Shown here: piece by piece, positions 57,040 through 64,000 of the stretch
Numbering within the stretch: position 1 is the first letter of the stretch
Layout of the letters: every line of letters starts with the position of its first letter
NCBI GenBank assembly: GCA_028829895.1
Contig: CM054179.1
Location: 101,393,375-101,457,374, forward strand
DNA from: Sinotaia quadrata
Lineage: Eukaryota > Mollusca > Gastropoda > Architaenioglossa > Viviparidae
DNA length: 64,000 nt
Direction: 5' to 3'
Position numbers and translations under genes: made by a program
The notes under the pieces: generated by a model
The model's database searches: none
Seen by the model: only the letters and a program-made list of their open reading frames with translations
What the model was told of the DNA's origin: nothing

Positions 57040-57435
57040 GTTAGGTGTGTGTCCAGTCACGTCAAATATGTGCATAGTCACGTCAAATGTGTATTTCCAG
57101 TCATGTTAAATGTGTGTCCAGTCACGTCAAATGTGTGTCCAGTCATTCAAATGTGTGTCCAGTCACGTCAAATGTGTGTCCAGTCACGTCAAATGTGTGT
57201 CCAGTCACGTCAAATGAGTGTCCAGTCACGTCAAATGAGTGTCCAGTCACGTCAAATGAGTGTCCAGTCACGTCAAATGAGTGTCCAGTCACGTCAAATG
57301 AGTGTCCAGTCACGTCAAATATGTGCATAGTCACGTCAAATGTGTATTTCCAGTCATGTTAAATGTGTGTCCAGTCACGTCCAATGTGTGTCCAGTCATT
57401 CAAATGTGTGTCCAGTCACGTCCAATGTGGCATTG
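57040..57435. repeat. 21-bp minisatellite, about 18 copies, with a duplicated block
   Basis: Units of GTGTCCAGTCACGTCAAATG plus A or T. The block containing ATGTGCATAGTCACGTC and GTATTTCCAGTCATGTT occurs twice (about 57067-57110 and 57319-57362), so the array grew partly by duplication of a larger segment. Confidence 0.93.
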
Positions 57436-58360
57436 GATGCAAAGTGCAAGTGGAATCACTGTGAGAGTGACTGATAAAGTATCAACATTCAGTTTACATT
57501 CACTCTACGCATCTTTTGTCAGAGGATTTGTTAAAATAAAATCAATGTCAAGCCTACAGAACGATGACCGCATAATAAAACAAAAGTAACTCTATACCTG
57601 ATCTTTGCCATCAATATTTTGACGACGACGACCCCGGAAGTCAAGCTGTACGTAATGTCTCAGCGTTATTTTCTTCAGAAACGTTCGCCTTGCGGTAGTT
57701 TTCGTTTTCGATAACGCAAAACATGCATACTCGGACTGATTTCGTCAAGGATTAGACAACCAGTTTGTTCTCTGCAAAACTGAATTATTCGAAACCACTT
57801 ATCTCCCTTGAATTGTCACTCGCTAGGCAGATGACAAACCTGTGGCCACAGATATAAATAGGTAACAGCTGAGTGACAGTATCGAGTATTATTATTTATT
57901 GATCACCTAGGTCTTAATTACAATCAGTGGCAACACAGGAACCGTTATATATCAGTGCTAGAGTCCTGGTCACAGTAAGTAAGGAGAAATTAAAAGAAAT
58001 TCGATTATTTCCAACATGATGAAAGATCCAGTCTTCTTCATGCTTTGGTTATATTAATATAGTAAAAGCAAAATGCCGTTTTCACCTTGTACAATTGTCT
58101 CAGGCGTGCCAAAGCATTAAATGTAGTCCGTTATGCATTAATCGATTCGTGAGAGAGGTTGGTTATAAATAGAAGTCTTGGAAATATAGTACGCCATTAG
58201 AAATGGTAAAATACAAGAAATATGAAGATAATGTTTCAGCAAAGTTAATGAAAATATTTCTCTTTCACTTTGGTGACATTTACATTCCTACATTCTTTTG
58301 TTTGCTTTATTTAATTAGTCTCTTTGTTAATGGATTCTTTTAGTGGAGTAAGATAGAGAT
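57436..58360. other. Outer end of right arm, no gene
   Basis: Inverted match of about 2565-3470, one of the best conserved non-genic parts of the arms. No coding domain recognised. Confidence 0.6.
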
Positions 58361-58365
58361 CAGAC

Positions 58366-58372
58366 TGAGAGA

Positions 58373-58412
<40 letters not shown>

Positions 58413-58450
58413 CAGAGAGAGACAGAGAGAGACAGAGATATAGAGATACA
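58366..58450. repeat. (GA)n-rich tract at the outer edge of the right arm
   Basis: GA/GACAGA run. The left arm ends at a CTAT array at the matching point, so homology stops at simple repeats on both sides. Confidence 0.88.
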
Positions 58451-59330
58451 TATATATAATGTCTACATACGTCTGTCCTAAACTAAATGAAATAAGGTGA
58501 ACGAAATAAACTTTAAAAATTTATTTATATGTGTTAGCGCATCTGTGCACTCTTCAATCGTGTTTTTCGATCGGGGATTATTTCCCTTAGACCATGCCTG
58601 GCTTGCATGATGCGTGAAATAACACATTTAATTTTGGCACCATGCTTTTCTCGTGACAAAAATATATTTTACATTCAAAATACAAACCAACTCACATGTA
58701 CCATGCAAAACAACTTTGCATTTAAAACTGTTAACCACTTCACAGGAAAATCCATATACCATTTCACGACAAAGGTACACCAATTTCTAAATTAGAATAC
58801 TCACTTGTTTATAGTCAAAATGCATATAACCAGCCCTCCCGCCCTCCAGCTCGAACTAGCGCGAAAGCGGCGGAAGCCGGAAGCGCCCCCTACACTCAAT
58901 CAAATCCAGCTCGAACAGAAGTGTGAGGCTGTGGATCCCAATGGAGAACACCAGATCAGAAAGTCTGATGATGAAATGACCAATTAAAGCTCCAGTGGTG
59001 AGAGTAAACTGCTATTGAAACACACACAGACACACGCACGCATGATCCAGTTACACACAGTTTCACACAGAGAAACAAATTCATGTAAAGATATTTACTT
59101 TATAATGCACAAGCGTACGCTTTTACTTTAATTATATTAGTTCTTAACACAACCTAATGTTACAGATGCCTGAAATCGTAAAACACTTTAGTCCGAGAAC
59201 AAAATACAAGAACACGTGTCGTGTTGTTACTAAGTTATTAGAGAAAACATCAAGAGATGCATGCACAAGTTGTCTGTATTGTCTATATCATAGCTGTTAG
59301 AAAACACCCATGCAGCTAAATCATGCAACC
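58451..59330. other. Flank beyond the right arm; possible exon-like GC-rich pocket
   Basis: About 58440-58560 is the inverted relative of 27970-28130. A GC-rich pocket at 58835-58987 follows a pyrimidine-rich CCCTCCCGCCCTCCAG that looks like a splice acceptor, and stays open to TAA at 58985-58987 with a charged, Lys/Arg/Glu-rich translation. It might be a 3' exon or retrocopy fragment. No family is recognised. Confidence 0.35.
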
Positions 59331-59880
59331 TACTGTAGTCTCCAGAAAAATAGACAATTCAAAAACACGACACAGCAAGCACAGACATTTGTTGTCTCCA
59401 GAAAATGGATAATTCAAAAACACAAAACCAGCATGCACATACATTTTAGTGTTGTCTCCAGAAAATGGATAATTCAAAACCAGCACCAGCACCAACAAGC
59501 ATTAGTATAGACTCCAGAAAATAGACAATTCACAAACACAAAACCAACAAGCACGTACATTTAATGTAGTCTCCAGATCATAGACAAATCGAAAATACAA
59601 AACCAGTAAACACAGACACTTAATGTAGTCTCCAGATCATAGACAAATCGAAAATACAAAACCAGTAAACACAGACACTTAATGTAGTCTCCAGATCATA
59701 GACAAATCGAAAATACAAAACCAGTAAACACAGACACTTAATGTAGTCTCCAGATCATAGACAAATCGAAAATACAAAACCAGTAAACACAGACACTTAA
59801 TGTAGTCTCCAGATCATAGACAAATCGAAAATACAAAACCAGTAAACACAGACATTTAATGTAGTCTCCAGAGTTTAACG
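59330..59880. repeat. 59-bp minisatellite, about nine copies
   Basis: The later units are nearly identical: GTAGTCTCCAGATCATAGAC, AAATCGAAAATACAAAACC, then AGTAAACACAGACACTTAAT. Earlier units (59335-59560) are diverged, giving a gradient of age across the array. Confidence 0.93.
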
Positions 59881-60014
59881 TACATCACACCATTGCTGCG
59901 TTCACAAAAACTTACAAACACCACTCGTGAACACATTGATACATGGTAGGGGGTAGGGAGAGTAGACAGGGAGGGGGGCATTAAAATGTTGGAGAACATT
60001 TTTCCACGGCACTG

Positions 60015-60300
60015 GTACGTGAATTACACCATACATCTTACATCATACTTCTTACAACATACATCTTGCACCATACTTCTTAAACATACATTTTACTTCA
60101 TACTTCTTACAACATGTCTTACACCCTGCTTGTTAAAATATACAATTTACTTCATACTTCTTACAACATATCTTACACCCTACTTCTTAAAATATACAAT
60201 TTACTTCATACTTCTTACCACATATCTTACACCCTACTTCTTAAAACATACAATTTACTTCATACTTCTTACAACATATCTTACACCATACTCTGCCAAA
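60015..60300. repeat. 54-bp minisatellite, about five copies
   Basis: Units contain TTACTTCATACTTCTTAC and ATCTTACACCCTACTTCTTA. The 124-residue frame over it is an artefact. Confidence 0.9.
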
Positions 60301-60739
60301 GTCACCATTAGTAGATACTCTGAACATCGAAAGAAGAATTATTTGGTAAATAGTACTTGAGGTGGAGTAAATTTGCCTACCCTATTTCTAGACTTAATTG
60401 TTATACAGTTGTTAAATTTTAATGTGACCAGGCCTTGGGCACTGCATGATATGTTTTGTAAGTGTCGAAGTGAGAATAAACAACTCAGATAAAGAATATG
60501 CTAGAAATTTGCTGATGCAATCCAAACCAGTTCCAAGCGGATGAGTAGTTTTTATTATCAAATGTTTAAAATTTACAGGAACGAGACCAGCCAATGGGCT
60601 GAGATCAAAGTTTACCTGTTGAAAAAAATGTATTTTCTAATCACTTTGAATCCGATGTGGCAAAAGTCTGGTCACGAAAGGTGACCATTAGCTTAATGCT
60701 GAGTTTAGATGGAGAGAAAATGGACTTAGAAATATTTCG

Positions 60740-61190
60740 TGCATTTTGCTATTGATATATTATACTTGTGTGTTATGTAGATGTGTATTATGTGAGTAGA
60801 CTAATACTTCTGAAATTGTGTGTTATGTAGAGGTGTTTTATGTGAGTTGACTATTACTTCTGAAATTGTGGGTTATGTAGAGGTGTATTATGTGAGTAGA
60901 CTATAACTTCTGAAATTGTGTGCTATGTAGAGATGTATTATGTGAGTAGGCTATTACTTCTAAAATTGTGTGTTATGTGGAGATGTATTATGTGAGTAGA
61001 CTATTACTTCTGAAATTGTGTGTTATGTAGAGATGTATTATGTGAGTAGGCTATTACTTCTGAAATTGTGTGTTATGTAGAGATGTATTATGTGAGTAGG
61101 CTATTACTTCTAAAATTGTGTGGTGTTTATGTAGAGATGTATTATGTGAGTAGACTATTACTTCTAAATTTGAGAATTATGTTACACACA
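60740..61190. repeat. 50-bp minisatellite, about eight copies
   Basis: Units contain TGAAATTGTGTGTTATGTAG and GTATTATGTGAGTAGACTAT; TGAAATTGTG recurs at 60811 and 60861. Single copy near 1100-1180. Confidence 0.92.
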
Positions 61191-61560
61191 TGACATTAAA
61201 TCTAATGAACACGTTCATAAACAGTTAAGTTGTATTTACTATGCTGTACACATGTATTGAGTTGAGACTTAAATGTAAGAAAGAATGGAGTTAGTGATGA
61301 ATAAACTGGAAAACTAAGTATTTGTTCCCTGATTATATTTTACAGGGAAGATGCAGGCATTTTTTTAATTTCTAGAATTTCCTGGTTTATTGATTTATAA
61401 ACGACTACTATCATGGTAGATTTGATAAATATCTACCCACTGTGTAAGTGTAAGGATACACTGCACCATGTTAATATATGGTGGCAAAATATGCTTGACT
61501 GCATCATAGAATTTCTGGTACAAGGACGTTATTGGAAATTGCTGCATTGTAGTTCTGCTT

Positions 61561-62130
61561 GTGAGAATTAGTACAGTAAAAGAGTGCCCAGATTAGTCTT
61601 GTGAGAATTAGTACAGTAAAAGAGTGCCCAGATTAGTCTTGTGAGAATTAGTACAGTAAAAGAGTGCCCAGATTAGTCTTGTGAGAATTAGTACAGTAAA
61701 AGAGTGCCCAGATTAGTCTTGTGAGAATTAGTACAGTAAAAGAGTGCCCAGATTAGTCTTGTGAGAATTAGTACAGTAAAAGAGTGCCCAGATTAGTCTT
61801 GTGAGAATTAGTACAGTAAAAGAGTGCCCAGATTAGTCTTGTGAGAATTAGTACAGTAAAAGAGTGCCCAGATTAGTCTTGTGAGAATTAGTACAGTAAA
61901 AGAGTGCCCAGATTAGTCTTGTGAGAATTAGTACAGTAAAAGAGTGCCCAGATTAGTCTTGTGAGAATTAGTACAGTAAAAGAGTGCCCAGATTAGTCTT
62001 GTGAGAATTAGTACAGTAAAAGAGTGCCCAGATTAGTCTTGTGAGAATTAGTACAGTAAAAGAGTGCCCAGATTAGTCTTGTGAGAATTAGTACAGTAAA
62101 AGAGTGCCCAGATTAGTCTTGTGAGAATTG
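61561..62130. repeat. 40-bp minisatellite, 14 apparently identical copies
   Basis: Each unit starts GTGAGAATTAGTACAGTAAA and ends AGAGTGCCCAGATTAGTCTT. I see no difference between units over 560 bases, the most homogeneous long array in the window. Confidence 0.97.
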
Positions 62131-62474
62131 CGGCTCGTGGACATTCTACATCGTGCAAGTGAAGAATTGACAATAAACTTGTGACATTGTTGTGACAGGA
62201 CACACTAGACTATTGCAGCATGACATTGACAAGGTTATGTACAAACTATAGCCATTCATTTCTCTATAACTCCATTTCTGTTCTCTGGTAAGAACTATCC
62301 TGTGATGTATATTAACACTAACCTACTGAATTAAGTGTTGGGATGTAAGACTAAATAAACATTGGTTCATTGAAATATTGATGTCAAATAATCTATTCAT
62401 TGTATGTATATTTCGAATGTGAAATTGATAGTCGAGTTATGAGATGTCTTTCTGTTCCTGTGCTAAAAAATCTG

Positions 62475-62762
62475 TCTACACAAAGTTTTAAATATCTACA
62501 ATTCATCAGTCAAATTTACACGTTTCTACAAAGTGTTAAATATCTATAATTCATCAGTCAAATTTACACGTTTCTACAAAGTGTTAAATATCTATAATTC
62601 ATCAGTCAAATTTACACGTTTCTACAAAGTGTTAAATATCTATAATTCATCAGTCAAATTTACACGTTTCTACAAAGTGTTAAATATCTATAATTCATCA
62701 GTCAAATTTACACGTTTCTACAAAGTGTTAAATATCTATAATTCATCAGTCAAATTTATTTA
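62475..62762. repeat. 48-bp minisatellite, six copies
   Basis: Units of GTTTCTACAAAGTGTTAAAT, ATCTATAATTCATCAGTC and AAATTTACAC. One unit is present at about 4970-5010 and two diverged ones at 53980-54060. Confidence 0.93.
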
Positions 62763-63187
62763 TCAAATTTATTTCAAGTGTCCACTGTTTCTTGTCTGCC
62801 TGTCAAATATCAGAGAGGTCATTTCTAAATGACTACTTGCTCATCATTAAATGTTTTCACTGTCTGTCAAGTGTCTACGTGAAGTCAAATAGGAATGAAA
62901 GCGCATATTCACGAGTCTATTATTAATGAAGTCCTGAGTCACACTCTGCAAAAAATAACACACACATAAAAACACCACCACACTGTAAACACACTTATTA
63001 TACACACATTCATACACATGCATATAACACGTATTCACACATATAAACACATGCAGACACACCTAAAACACACGCACAAATATAAACACTTGTACTCACA
63101 CGCACAAACGTACACAAATGACCATACACTCTCACAGACTCGCGTGTGAACACAGACACATTTATGCCAAAGAGTTACCAAAGCTGC

Positions 63188-63222
63188 CAACACACACACA
63201 CACACATACACACACACATACA

Positions 63223-63272
<50 letters not shown>
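63188..63272. repeat. (CA)n microsatellite
   Basis: CACA/CATA run, the direct counterpart of the block at 5473-5660. Confidence 0.95.
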
Positions 63273-63274
<2 letters not shown>

Positions 63275-64000
63275 TGCACCCACTTATACATATAACATAC
63301 CGTCAAGCACACGCACTCACACCAAAACACTTGTTAAAACTGTGGCGTTACTGCTGTCATAATTATAAATAAAATTAAATAAATAATGATAATGTATAAG
63401 CCACCAGTCTTCAAGATATGTTTAAATCCACACGCAAGTTGAAAAGTGCGTAATTATGTGAATGATCTGGATCTAACGACAAGAGAAAACTGATGTGTTT
63501 TCGTATCATTTTACCATGCCCATTTATGAAAAACCAATTTATCAGACTTCAGGACACAATAGATGTCAAGTTTGGTTTTATCTCTAATTGCACGAAAGAG
63601 GTTGTTTGAAAAGTATGAAGCAACCATTATAATCCATCAACAAGTGTGTATTAGGTTTTGTTTACGTACAGACGGAATCACTAGAGTCAATGTCCACCGC
63701 AGTCTGTTGTTCGTTTGTTTGTTTGTTTGTTTGTTGTTTAGTAACCATCAATGCTGACAATAGATATACACTCTTAAGAAACTGTGTTGTGTTAATTATC
63801 TTTTATCATTGCTTTTACACTTCCGTTTTCAAAGAAAGTGAATGCCGAATAAAATATTCTTATTTTCTCAGCCATTTGCAGACACGCTTATTCTGCGTTG
63901 TTCATTTTTAAATTCGTGAAGTGTTCACATGGGCGTTACTGTTTAGTGACAATCTATCAACAGTATTTGAAAACATTAGCTATCGACATACAATAAGTAG

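Larger units (their letters stand above)
32400..58345. repeat. Right arm of large inverted segmental duplication
   Basis: Reverse-complement counterpart of about 2565-24600. It is about 4 kb longer, because of right-only blocks (36885-37735, 49806-52130 and 55645-57030) and a longer 51-bp array, which outweigh the left-only LINE piece, the 75-bp array and the 46-bp array. Confidence 0.85.
60360..62405. repeat. Direct copy of the left outer flank, with two internal array expansions
   Basis: Follows about 690-2400 in the same orientation (for example GGTGGAGTAAATTTGC, AATATGCTAGAA, CAAACC). Two segments that are single copy on the left are arrays here (60740-61180 and 61561-62120). No gene is recognised. 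Confidence 0.65.
62410..64000. repeat. Direct copy of left-arm segment 4.89-6.4 kb, continuing past the window
   Basis: Same orientation as 4890-6400: ATGTCTTTCTGTTCCTG, the CA block, the ACACTCTCACAGACTCGCGT stretch at 63124 and the later GCACGAAAGAGGTTGTTTGA at 63590 all recur in order. It is also the inverted relative of 52.8-54.1 kb. Short Cys/Val and His/Thr frames are repeat artefacts. Confidence 0.8.

Overview
The window looks like AT-rich intergenic and genic DNA from an animal, most likely a mollusc and probably a gastropod. The basis is four very large single-exon receptor genes whose LDLa + leucine-rich-repeat + seven-helix layout recalls the Lymnaea GRL101 receptor. Animal-type retrotransposon and transposon remnants and abundant CTAT/GATA, CA and longer tandem repeats fit this. 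No bacterial or organellar gene is visible, and no CRISPR array or rRNA.

Layout. The window is dominated by an inverted segmental duplication. The left arm is about 2.56-24.6 kb, the spacer about 24.6-32.4 kb and the right arm about 32.4-58.35 kb. Each arm holds a divergently transcribed gene pair: A (minus, 10327-14502) and B (plus, 15894-19979) on the left; C (minus, 37868-41950) and D (plus, 43349-47503) on the right. A pairs with D, and B pairs with C. The A/D and B/C types are themselves old paralogues with the same domain order: signal peptide, two CUB-type domains, a degenerate LDLa, a C-type-lectin-like domain, four more LDLa modules, LRRs with an N-terminal Cys cap, and a rhodopsin-type 7TM bundle. 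Each pair is separated by about 1.4 kb that is conserved between the arms and carries candidate TATA boxes for both directions.

Gene A carries one in-frame TGA at the start of helix 3, so it is a truncated allele or a young pseudogene. B, C and D are open throughout.

The arms differ by insertions and by repeat copy number. The left arm holds a decayed non-LTR reverse-transcriptase fragment (7.84-8.59 kb). The right arm holds an element of about 2.3 kb (49.8-52.13 kb) with imperfect long terminal inverted repeats and a frameshifted copy of a conserved uncharacterised animal gene family. It also has further right-only blocks at 36.9-37.7 and 55.6-57.0 kb. Minisatellites (periods 21, 23, 30, 31, 32, 36, 40, 42, 46, 48, 50, 51, 54, 59 and 75 bp) have often expanded in one arm only.

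Outside the arms, pieces of the left outer flank recur in direct orientation at 60.36-62.4 kb (like 0.69-2.4 kb) and 62.41-64.0 kb (like 4.89-6.4 kb), and other pieces recur in the spacer. The locus is probably part of a larger array of the same receptor pair, with another copy expected beyond the right edge.

Function. The ectodomains (CUB, lectin-like, LDLa, LRR) suggest surface recognition of proteins or glycans coupled to G-protein signalling. Ligand and pathway cannot be read from the sequence. A recognition or immune role is inference.
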